From UTCFX2 sp963827155 (GTDB lineage: Bacteria > Chloroflexota > Anaerolineae > Anaerolineales > UBA4823), in the NCBI GenBank assembly GCA_963827155.1, contig CAWGZV010000003.1, positions 434,001 to 498,000 of the forward strand: a DNA stretch of 64,000 nucleotides, read 5' to 3'. Each line of letters opens with the position of its first letter. Positions within the stretch are counted from its first letter, which is position 1. Shown here in pieces: positions 8,037 through 14,884 of the stretch. The position numbers and the translations under genes are program-made. Under the pieces are notes generated by a model, which made no database searches, was not told the DNA's origin, and saw nothing but the letters and a program-made list of their open reading frames with translations.

Positions 8037-8435
8037 ATGAAGGAGAATGATTCAGCGGATGGCATGACGCCGTCTCAACTTATTGACAAACAGATCGCAG
8101 AATTTCCCGACTGGCGTGGGAAAATGCTCGAACATCTGAGGAGGCTGATTCACGAAGCTTCTCCGGACATTATCGAAGAGTGGAAATGGGGTACTGCGGT
8201 CTTCTCCCAAAACGGCATGGTTTGCAGTACAACCGCTTTTAAGGATCACGTAAAGCTCACCTTCTTCAAAGGCGCTTCATTGACAGATCCAAAGGGTCTG
8301 ATCAACGCCGGGCAAGACGCAAAAGCGATGCGCTCAATTGATTTTAAAGAAGGTGATGTTCTAAAAGAATCTGATTTGAAAGATCTTATTCGTGAGGCGG
8401 TAGCTAACAATATTGCTGGCAGCAAGAAGAAATAG
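8037..8435 (+). CDS. DUF1801-family protein
   Basis: A small soluble protein of about 132 residues, with IIEEWKWGTAVFSQNGMVC, FKDHVKLTFFKGASL and IDFKEGDVLKESDLKDLI, which are typical of the DUF1801/YdhG-like fold. The biochemical function of the family is not established. The start is ATG 8037 because TTGGAG at 8025-8030 is correctly spaced; the open frame also includes an upstream GTG at 8022. It appears to be a single gene. Confidence 0.82.
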   Translation: MKENDSADGMTPSQLIDKQIAEFPDWRGKMLEHLRRLIHEASPDIIEEWKWGTAVFSQNGMVCSTTAFKDHVKLTFFKGASLTDPKGLINAGQDAKAMRSIDFKEGDVLKESDLKDLIREAVANNIAGSKKK

Positions 8436-8464
8436 GTTATCTTTCTATTGAGAATCTTAAGCAT

Positions 8465-8491
8465 GTAGGGTGGGTCAGCGACCCACCCTAC
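8465..8491. repeat. Perfect 12-bp palindromic (REP-like) element
   Basis: GTAGGGTGGGTC (8465-8476), a 3-base loop, then GACCCACCCTAC (8480-8491). No T-run follows on either strand, so it looks more like a mobile REP/MITE-type palindrome than an intrinsic terminator. It lies 29 bases after the DUF1801 stop. Confidence 0.7.
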
Positions 8492-8667
8492 GAGCTGCGC
8501 ATATCCTCAGGAACCCAGACTGATCCCCAGATCTCCGTTCCATTAGCCCAATTAGGCCTGATCTGCAAAAAAGGGCTCGAATCCTTTTCTCTCGCTGTAC
8601 CGGCTCACCTCTTGGGCGAATTCCTGGGCAGGCTTTAACCCTGTTAAACTCCGCGAAAAATTTCCTA

Positions 8668-9048
8668 TCATCTCGTCCGAATATCATAAGATCTGATTCC
8701 GCGCACAAGCGTCCCCTTTGCACTGCTGAACTCGAAAACATGGCACAGCTCGTGGATTTCCCCGTTCTCCATGCGGAGCGTGCAGTTTACTGCTCCGGCT
8801 TTCCCGTGGGTGACCACGTGGTGGATCACGAGCTCATCGGCCATTTTCTCAAGCGTGGCTTCAAGCGCTCTTCCAAATGCCGGCTTGCCTTGATAGGATC
8901 CCTTTCCGACTTGATCCCAAAGGATATCCTCGGTTGCTCGATCCAGGAGAAATTGGTTTTCTCCCCTGGCTAAGGCAATCGAAAGCTCCTGGGCAAAAAT
9001 GTTCTTCGGCGAGTTGCCGCAGTCCTGGCTCGTGATCACTCTGGTCAT
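8668..9048 (-). CDS. NTF2/SnoaL-like protein
   Basis: A 126-residue protein with the pattern of a small ligand-binding or cyclase-like NTF2 fold: IFAQELSIALARGEN, DILWDQVGKGSYQGKPAF and LRMENGEIHELCHVFEFS. Such proteins are enzymatically diverse, so no reaction is assigned. The start is ATG 9048, preceded by AAGGATC; a longer in-frame extension to 9126 looks non-family. Single gene. Confidence 0.75.
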   Translation of the reverse strand: MTRVITSQDCGNSPKNIFAQELSIALARGENQFLLDRATEDILWDQVGKGSYQGKPAFGRALEATLEKMADELVIHHVVTHGKAGAVNCTLRMENGEIHELCHVFEFSSAKGTLVRGIRSYDIRTR

Positions 9049-9391
9049 TTTGGCTGATCCTTGATCCTTAAGAAATGCAAATCCTGAAAATAATCCCGGA
9101 GCGGGGATCCATTTTCTCTTTGACAAAGTATCTACCGGATTTTCTTTGGGCGGACAGAACCCACCGATAGAGACCTCATAACGATATTCTATTCCTTCGA
9201 AATTCTGATTTCGCCCAACTCGTTATCGGATAAATTCTATCATATTCGTGTTGAGACCTATTAAGCACAGGTTGCTGGATATTTTGAGTTCAGCAAATTC
9301 CATAATCAGGGGGTATGATAGATGATTGCCCAGTTAGGGAAACCCGCGACCAGATCAATGATATTGATTTCACTTCATGATGGAGATTTCG
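9049..9391. other. Intergenic region without a recognised gene
   Basis: AT-rich stretch between the NTF2-like gene and the acetyltransferase gene. It holds a weak inverted repeat (ATAACGA near 9180 and TCGTTAT near 9218) but no RNA gene, terminator or promoter that I can support firmly. Confidence 0.5.
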
Positions 9392-9925
9392 ATGGTTGAT
9401 TTGCGCAAATTACGCTGGCCTGAGGACCGCCTCGCACTGCTCGCTCTCGACACATCCTTTTCTACAGGGCGCATCAATCGGGTCGCTGCCACTCCCAATG
9501 GATTTGTGATGAATGAAGGGTCGATTTCACCCCCGCTGGATAGGGCTTTTGATCTAACCGGCGAGGTGGACCAAATCCCTGCGATGGATGAAGTTTGGAT
9601 CGCAGAGGTGGATTCTCGAGTGGTTGGTTTAGCTGCGCTGTCCTTCGACCGTTTAGACCGTAGGGCAATCGTGCAGCACCTGTATGTCGACCGGGCGTTC
9701 CGCCGCCAGGGTGTCGGAGGCGCTTTGTTGGATGCCGTGATTGCGCGTGCCGGGCAAGAAGGCTTGCGCTGTGTTTGGCTCGAGACCCAGGATGTGAACT
9801 ACGACGCCGTTCAATTCTATCGTCGAGCCGGGTTTCAATGGTGCGGTCTCGATTTATCCTTGGATGAGCATGATGGTTCGCCGAACGATGAGACCGCGAT
9901 TTTTTTCATGCGGAACTTAGATTAA
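9392..9925 (+). CDS. GNAT-family N-acetyltransferase
   Basis: An acetyl-CoA-dependent acetyltransferase of about 177 residues. The family core is clear: VWIAEVDSRVVGLAALS, LYVDRAFRRQGVGGALL (acetyl-CoA pyrophosphate loop), then VWLETQDVNYDAVQFYRRAG. The C-terminal FYRRAGFQWCGLDLS and DETAIFFMRNL resemble streptothricin-acetyltransferase-like members, but the substrate is not assignable. The start at ATG 9392 is favoured by GGAG six to eight bases upstream; two earlier in-frame ATGs (9377, 9380) exist. Confidence 0.85.
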   Translation: MVDLRKLRWPEDRLALLALDTSFSTGRINRVAATPNGFVMNEGSISPPLDRAFDLTGEVDQIPAMDEVWIAEVDSRVVGLAALSFDRLDRRAIVQHLYVDRAFRRQGVGGALLDAVIARAGQEGLRCVWLETQDVNYDAVQFYRRAGFQWCGLDLSLDEHDGSPNDETAIFFMRNLD

Positions 9926-10015
9926 GACCTGAGTTTAAACAATTCAAGCGTGATTTTCCAGTTTAACTAAATGACTTTAGCTGCACTGTAATAATCATAA
10001 TGATAAAATTGAAAA

Positions 10016-10249
10016 ATGACTATCATCCACCCTCCGCCTCACATCGTCTGGAGCACAGACCGGATTGATCTAAGCGACCCATTCCAGCGCCGCTGGTACC
10101 TGCGCCAGGTGCTTATCCATGGATTAGCGGAGGATATCCGCAAGCTTGATCTGGAGGAGGTTCGGCGCGAGCTGGATGACCTTGACTTGCCAGGTGACGT
10201 GTATTCTCTATGGAAAGCTTTTTTTAAGGTTCACAATGCTGCTCGGTAA
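10016..10249 (+). CDS. Small DUF6922-like protein, candidate antitoxin
   Basis: A 77-residue protein, IVWSTDRIDLSDPFQRRWYL and LIHGLAEDIRKLDLEEV being its most characteristic parts. It resembles the small proteins found directly upstream of AbiEii/AbiGii nucleotidyltransferases. It overlaps the toxin gene by 14 bases, which suggests translational coupling. The antitoxin role is inferred from position. No strong ribosome-binding site is visible. Confidence 0.65.
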   Translation: MTIIHPPPHIVWSTDRIDLSDPFQRRWYLRQVLIHGLAEDIRKLDLEEVRRELDDLDLPGDVYSLWKAFFKVHNAAR

Positions 10250-10925
10250 AGGCTTACTTACTCCTCTCCAGCAGGATTTTCTTAAGACATTCTGCCGCCT
10301 TCCAGATCAAAATCGGTTTTATTTATCGGGTGGAACGGCATTGGCGGAATATTACCTGGGGCATCGGCTTTCATTTGATCTCGACTTGTTCACATCCGAT
10401 CCGGAATTGATTCTCCCGGTATCATTTTATCTTCAAGAAATTAGCAAGAATATTGATCTCCGTATAAATGTTATCAGGCGGTTTAGCAGTTACATTGAAT
10501 TTGACGTACAGCGGGGCGAAGAAAATCTAAAGGTGGACCTTGCGCTTGATTCTCCTTTTCGTTTTGCCCCTCCAGTTGATTCAGATTCGGGGGTTTTGGT
10601 GAGTGATCTGCAGGATCTGCAAGTAGATAAGCTGTTAGCATTCTACGGCAGAGCAGAACCCCGCGATGCAGTGGATCTATTTTTTATTTTTCAAAATGCT
10701 TCGATCAACGAAATCCTCAAGCTCGCGAAGCAAAAAGATCCTGGCTTTGATTTCTACTGGTTTTCAGTTGCATTACAGAGGGTTGAAAATTTTCCAGATG
10801 AAATTGACCGATGGCCGGTGAAAATGCTCCAACAAGTCCATCCAAAGGATATCAAATCCTCATTTCTGACACTTGCGCAGAACCTGATGAAAAATCTTAT
10901 TGAATTTGATCAGGACCTCGAATAA
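10236..10925 (+). CDS. AbiEii/AbiGii-type nucleotidyltransferase toxin
   Basis: About 229 residues from ATG 10236. The minimal nucleotidyltransferase signature is present: LSGGTALAEYYLGHRLSFDL with FDLDLF (about residues 31-52), then ENLKVDLALDSPF with the third acidic residue, and DKLLAFYGRAEPRDAVDLFF. Family members transfer nucleotides to tRNA or other targets and act as type IV toxins or abortive-infection factors. The coordinate choice removes a 30-residue non-family extension in an earlier in-frame start. It overlaps the putative antitoxin gene. Confidence 0.85.
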   Translation: MLLGKGLLTPLQQDFLKTFCRLPDQNRFYLSGGTALAEYYLGHRLSFDLDLFTSDPELILPVSFYLQEISKNIDLRINVIRRFSSYIEFDVQRGEENLKVDLALDSPFRFAPPVDSDSGVLVSDLQDLQVDKLLAFYGRAEPRDAVDLFFIFQNASINEILKLAKQKDPGFDFYWFSVALQRVENFPDEIDRWPVKMLQQVHPKDIKSSFLTLAQNLMKNLIEFDQDLE

Positions 10926-11140
10926 CAGAAGATTCTGATAATCGGAATTTCGGTCGCAGCCGACAAGTTATATGCGTATAGTCGTACATCCTTTTTGCGA
11001 TTCTGGTGATTGCTATTACATCGTTGGATTTCGTGCGCGGCAGACAAATTCCCGAGACACAGTAAATAAGCCCCATTGTCTGGGTTTCTAATTTGAAGCG
11101 TTAGCCAATAAACAAATCGTAGATTGTTGAAGAAAACAAA

Positions 11141-11824
11141 ATGAATCCAAAGATCATTGCTCGCTACGCAGTTCGAGAGACGATAGGGGTCCTTATAATG
11201 GGCGCGGCTCTCTTCTGGTCTGCCGGCCGCCTGGATTGGTGGGCTGGCTGGGCTTGCCTGTCAGTAATCATCGCCTGGACAATCTCGACCGCGGTAGTCA
11301 TCTTGCGGACCAACCCGAGCCTGCTTGCCGAGCGCCTGGGTCCGCGCAAGGGCGCCAAGTCCTGGGATACGCTCCTGCTCAGCCTGCTTGGGATCAGCCA
11401 GCTGATTCGCTACATCGTCGCAGGTCTTGATCAGCGCTACAGCTGGACCGGAGATTTTCCCATCGCAGCCCAGTTCGCCGCCTGGATCGTCTGCATCATG
11501 GGCTACGCGCTGGTCACCTGGGCGACCGCAGCCAACGCTTTTTTTTCGCAGGTGGTGCGCATCCAGACCGAACGCTCCCAAACCGTCGTGTCGAACGGAC
11601 CGTACCATCGCATCCGCCACCCGGCTTACCTCGGGGCAATCCTCTATGAGCTGGCAGTGCCGGTCCTGCTGGCGTCCTGGTGGGCGCTGATCCCCAGCCT
11701 GCTGAACGCCTTCCTGCTCATAATACGCACCGCGCTTGAAGATCGGGTGCTGCAAAAAGAGCTGGATGGTTACATGGATTATGCCCGCCAGGTGCCTGAC
11801 CGCCTTCTTCCTGGAATATGGTGA
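11141..11824 (+). CDS. Isoprenylcysteine carboxyl methyltransferase-family membrane protein
   Basis: 227 residues with about five hydrophobic segments and the conserved C-terminal SAM-binding signature VSNGPYHRIRHPAYLG, then LEDRVLQKEL and YMDYARQVPDRLLPGIW. The family (ICMT/PEMT/NnrU-like) methylates isoprenylcysteine, phospholipid or other lipid-embedded substrates; the bacterial substrate here is unknown. Its stop overlaps the ATG of the next gene (ATGGTGA), implying translational coupling with the exonuclease-WYL gene. Confidence 0.85.
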   Translation: MNPKIIARYAVRETIGVLIMGAALFWSAGRLDWWAGWACLSVIIAWTISTAVVILRTNPSLLAERLGPRKGAKSWDTLLLSLLGISQLIRYIVAGLDQRYSWTGDFPIAAQFAAWIVCIMGYALVTWATAANAFFSQVVRIQTERSQTVVSNGPYHRIRHPAYLGAILYELAVPVLLASWWALIPSLLNAFLLIIRTALEDRVLQKELDGYMDYARQVPDRLLPGIW

Positions 11825-12633
11825 GATCCCAAGATTTGATAAGATCAGATCTGGTTGTCCTCGATGTCGAGACGACCGGTCTGTCCCCTTTTGCCGGAGA
11901 TCGGGTTTGTGAGGTGGGGATCGTCCAGGCTAGAGGCAGCCAGGTGCAGAGTACCTACCAGACCCTGGTCAATCCCGAGCGCCCAATCTCACCTGGAGCA
12001 GCGCGTGTCAATGGTTTGAGCGACGAGCAAGTCTCTCAGGCGCCATGCTTTGCTGAAATTGCGCATCAAGTTCTTGACCTGCTGGATGGAGCTTTGCTGC
12101 TCTGCCATAACGCCCCCTTTGACCTGGGTTTCATGAAATCGGAATTTTCCCGCCTGGGGTTGGCATTTCAACCGGCAGGTGTGATCGATACCCTGGTCCT
12201 CGCCCGGCGTTATTTCCGCTTTTCCTCTAACAGCCTCGCCTCGCTTGCGTACCGCTTTGGGGTCGAGACACCGGCGTCGCACCGCGCCCTGGGGGATGCG
12301 CTCACCACCTTATATGTCTTCAATGCGATTTCAAATTCGGTGAACGAACAGGACTCTGGTCAGGATATATCTAGGGGAGAGCCAGTCATATCCGCACAGG
12401 ATCGAGGGCTCAGGCTCGATCTCCCAGCCTCGCTCCAGGATGCACTGGAAGCGAGCTCTCCGCTGGAGATCATCTATCTCGACCGATCTGGGGTGGAGAC
12501 CACCCGCACGATCACCCCGCGCCACGTCCGCTTTGAGAATGGGTTGGTCTATCTGGTTGCTTATTGCCATCTGCGCCAGGCGGAGCGATCGTTCCGCCTC
12601 GACCGTATTGTTGCGATTGAAAAAGGCGAGTGA
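11818..12633 (+). CDS. DEDDh 3'-5' exonuclease fused to a WYL domain
   Basis: Residues 1-170 are a DnaQ-like exonuclease, with LVVLDVETTG (Asp16, Glu18), LLLCHNAPFDLGFM, and SHRALGDALTT giving the DEDDh set. Residues about 200-271 read LEIIYLDRSGVETTRTI, ENGLVYLVAYCHLR and SFRLDRI, which is a WYL-type ligand- or nucleic-acid-sensing domain. WYL domains usually sit in transcriptional regulators or phage-defence proteins. The fusion is in one frame with no sign of a junction error. It is coupled to the upstream methyltransferase gene. Confidence 0.88.
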   Translation: MVRSQDLIRSDLVVLDVETTGLSPFAGDRVCEVGIVQARGSQVQSTYQTLVNPERPISPGAARVNGLSDEQVSQAPCFAEIAHQVLDLLDGALLLCHNAPFDLGFMKSEFSRLGLAFQPAGVIDTLVLARRYFRFSSNSLASLAYRFGVETPASHRALGDALTTLYVFNAISNSVNEQDSGQDISRGEPVISAQDRGLRLDLPASLQDALEASSPLEIIYLDRSGVETTRTITPRHVRFENGLVYLVAYCHLRQAERSFRLDRIVAIEKGE

Positions 12634-12658
12634 ACTTCTGCCGCCACCCGTCCAAGAT

Positions 12659-13648
12659 TTACTTCAGGTTATCCTTAAAAAAACCAATCACCTTTTCTTC
12701 AAAGAGCGCAGGCTCTGCGTTGTATGTTCGTCCGTGGGTGCAGTGCTCCAGCAGCCAGGTCTGTGCTTCAGGAGCAGCCTCGCTCAGCTGCTCGAAATGG
12801 CTCACCGCGATCATTTCATCATCTTTGCAGCCGATGATCATCACCGGGCGCGGCGGCACTTTCGCCAGCTCGTCCACCGGCCTGACCGCGTTCATATCCC
12901 AGCCGAATCTCAGCCTGACCATCCAGCGAGTTGGGGTCACAAAGATCAGCGGGAGACCACTCTCTTCAACCCAATGCGCCTTCACCATCTGCGATAGGTC
13001 TGCGAAGCAGCTATCGATAACCAATGCCCCCACCGCTGGTTCCTCTGCTGCCGCCCCTACGCTTGATGCAGCTCCAAGGGACAGGCCCATCATCCCGATT
13101 TTGCCTGGTTGGTACCCGTGCGCCAGCAGCCAGTCGATCGCGGCGAGGACGTCTTGGCGCTCGTTCACCCCAAACGAGAAGCGACCTTCTCCGCTTTTTC
13201 CATGCCCGCGCAGGTCGAAGAGTAAAACCGAAAAACCAGCCCGATGGAGCGCGGCAGTAAACTCTAACAGCCTGCCGGGAACCGCCTGATTCCCTTGTTC
13301 ATCGGGCGCATCACCGTAAGCTGCCGTCCGGCTGGCGTTGCGTCCGTGAACGAAAATGACCGCCTGCTCGTTGGATGCCGAAGGGATAAACCAACCCGCC
13401 AGCTTCGTTTTTCCATCCTGCGATAGAAACTCGATATCCTGATAGGTCATCCCATAGCTCTCTGGAGTGCGGCTTTCATCGAATACAACCTCTGGCACGG
13501 TCAGCCGATCTGCTGCCGCGGCGCCGACTGACAGCCAACCAACCAGCGCCAGAATTACGATCAAAAAAGCAGCCCACAGAATCCACATTCTGCCTCTCCG
13601 CTTCGATTCGCTTTTTCGAGACCGAGTCTTCCCAGAATTCTCTGCCAT
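12659..13648 (-). CDS. Membrane-anchored alpha/beta hydrolase
   Basis: About 329 residues from ATG 13648. A basic N-terminus (RSRKSESKRRGR) precedes one transmembrane segment (MWILWAAFLIVILALVGWL), so the catalytic domain is probably extracytoplasmic. Hydrolase motifs are AVIFVHGRNASR, FDLRGHGKSGEG, nucleophile elbow GLSLGAA, GCKDDEMI and the His in EHCTHG. It resembles BAAT/DUF-type peptidase-like hydrolases of unknown substrate. An in-frame TTG at 13744 would lie inside the leader and is not favoured. A promoter and an intrinsic terminator precede the start (see separate entries). Confidence 0.85.
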   Translation of the reverse strand: MAENSGKTRSRKSESKRRGRMWILWAAFLIVILALVGWLSVGAAAADRLTVPEVVFDESRTPESYGMTYQDIEFLSQDGKTKLAGWFIPSASNEQAVIFVHGRNASRTAAYGDAPDEQGNQAVPGRLLEFTAALHRAGFSVLLFDLRGHGKSGEGRFSFGVNERQDVLAAIDWLLAHGYQPGKIGMMGLSLGAASSVGAAAEEPAVGALVIDSCFADLSQMVKAHWVEESGLPLIFVTPTRWMVRLRFGWDMNAVRPVDELAKVPPRPVMIIGCKDDEMIAVSHFEQLSEAAPEAQTWLLEHCTHGRTYNAEPALFEEKVIGFFKDNLK

Positions 13649-13665
13649 CAGGACCCCCGATCCGT

Positions 13666-13692
13666 AAAAAAACCGCCGAATATTTTCAGCGG
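13666..13692 (-). terminator. Intrinsic terminator inside the leader of the membrane-anchored hydrolase
   Basis: On the minus strand CCGCTGAA, loop AATA and TTCGGCGG form an 8-bp stem with one G-T wobble, followed directly by seven Ts. It lies between the promoter (13788-13760) and the ATG at 13648. The plus strand has no T-run after it, so the orientation is clear. Confidence 0.8.
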
Positions 13693-13759
13693 CGCGATGC
13701 TGTGCCTCAATCTGGGAAACAAGGATTTCCGCCAGCGATGTCAAGCACTGTGTATAACC

Positions 13760-13788
13760 ATTATAGAGAAATGCGGTGACGGAGTCAA
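13760..13788 (-). promoter_or_regulatory. Promoter of the membrane-anchored hydrolase
   Basis: TTGACT (13788-13783), 17-base spacer, TATAAT (13765-13760) on the minus strand. Transcription would start near 13753, giving a leader of about 105 bases. Confidence 0.85.
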
Positions 13789-13872
13789 TTGGATCTCCCT
13801 TGTGAAAAACATTCCAAATGCTACAATAAACGATCCAGAATCGGAAGAAATGAATTTAAAAAAAACCGCCTT

Positions 13873-14596
13873 ATGAAAATGATCCTGCGAAGAAAATCTC
13901 CTCGGAGTAATATTATGTCCATTTTCAATCGTTCAGCCCACCAATACCAATCTTCCGCTGCCTAATTCCTCCACTCCTGGCATCCGATCTGCTTTCGCAT
14001 TTCCAAACTCGATCGATCCCGACCAGACGTATCTCTTCTATCTGCACGGCAAGATCATCGAAGATCAAGGGATCCCGGCGATAAGCCCAGATTTCGGCGA
14101 ATATCAATATGCCGCGATTTTGGAACGCTTGAGCAGCTCCGGCGCAATTGTGATAAGCGAACAGCGCAGCAAAAACACGGAACCGATGGATTATGCCGGC
14201 AAGATTGCTCACCAGGTGAAGACTCTGTTGGACTCATGGATTCCTGCAAGCAGAATCACGGTTGTTGGCGCCTCGAAAGGGGCCGGCATCGCGATCCTGG
14301 TCTCCAGCTTGCTCGAAAATAATGATGTGAATTTTGTATTGTTGGGCAGCTGTGACCCGGTTTCCGTCGAAGAATTTATCAAATCCGGCACCATCATGCA
14401 TGGAAATTTTCTCTCGATTTACGACTCGAGCGATGTTCTTGCTGGCTCTTGCCAGGAATTGTTCGCGAAATCAGTTGGGAAAGGCATTTCAAATTATGAT
14501 GAGCTGGTGATAGAAATGGGCAAAGGACACGGCATGCTCTATGCCCCCTACGATGAATGGATCAATCCAACCCTCGAATGGGCAAGGAATCCTTAG
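13873..14596 (+). CDS. Exported alpha/beta hydrolase-like protein (frameshifted near the N-terminus)
   Basis: The uninterrupted frame with family content runs open from about 13880 to 14596 but has no normal start before a TTG at 14120. ATG 13873 opens the neighbouring frame. Removing one base near 13897 joins MKMILRRK to LLGVILCPFSIVQ, a convincing signal peptide. The mature part has TYLFYLHGKIIEDQG, the nucleophile elbow GASKGAG, a GSCDP strand and the likely catalytic His in GKGHGML. The substrate is unknown. It runs divergently from the membrane-anchored hydrolase. Confidence 0.7.
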
Positions 14597-14749
14597 TCAA
14601 AGGATGTAACCTTGAATTCCAAAATAAACAGGTTCAATCAAAGGGTACACAAAGGAAAATCTCTGGGTGACGCTCTTCTGGATCGCTCCGATTGGATTTG
14701 GTTTCTCATGAATAGGGTTGGGCTTGCTTTACTGGGGCTACCCCATATT

Positions 14750-14758
14750 TGGTATACT
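14750..14758 (+). promoter_or_regulatory. Extended -10 promoter candidate ahead of the C11 protease
   Basis: TGGTATACT at 14750-14758, an extended -10 with no good -35. The same TTTGGTATACT word precedes proB at 42959-42969. Confidence 0.5.
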
Positions 14759-14884
14759 CACTTTATTCCATCTAACCATAAGTTCACAGGTGTGGCGATG
14801 AATTTAAAACCACTAATTGCTTCAATTTCCCCCTTCATTGGAATCAGAAGCCTCGAGCTCGTCCCAGTCGAGGAGAGCCCTTAT

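Noticed and set aside
8475..8741. 88-residue minus-strand frame
   Set aside because: It overlaps the palindrome and the NTF2-like gene, with no recognisable family or ribosome-binding site.
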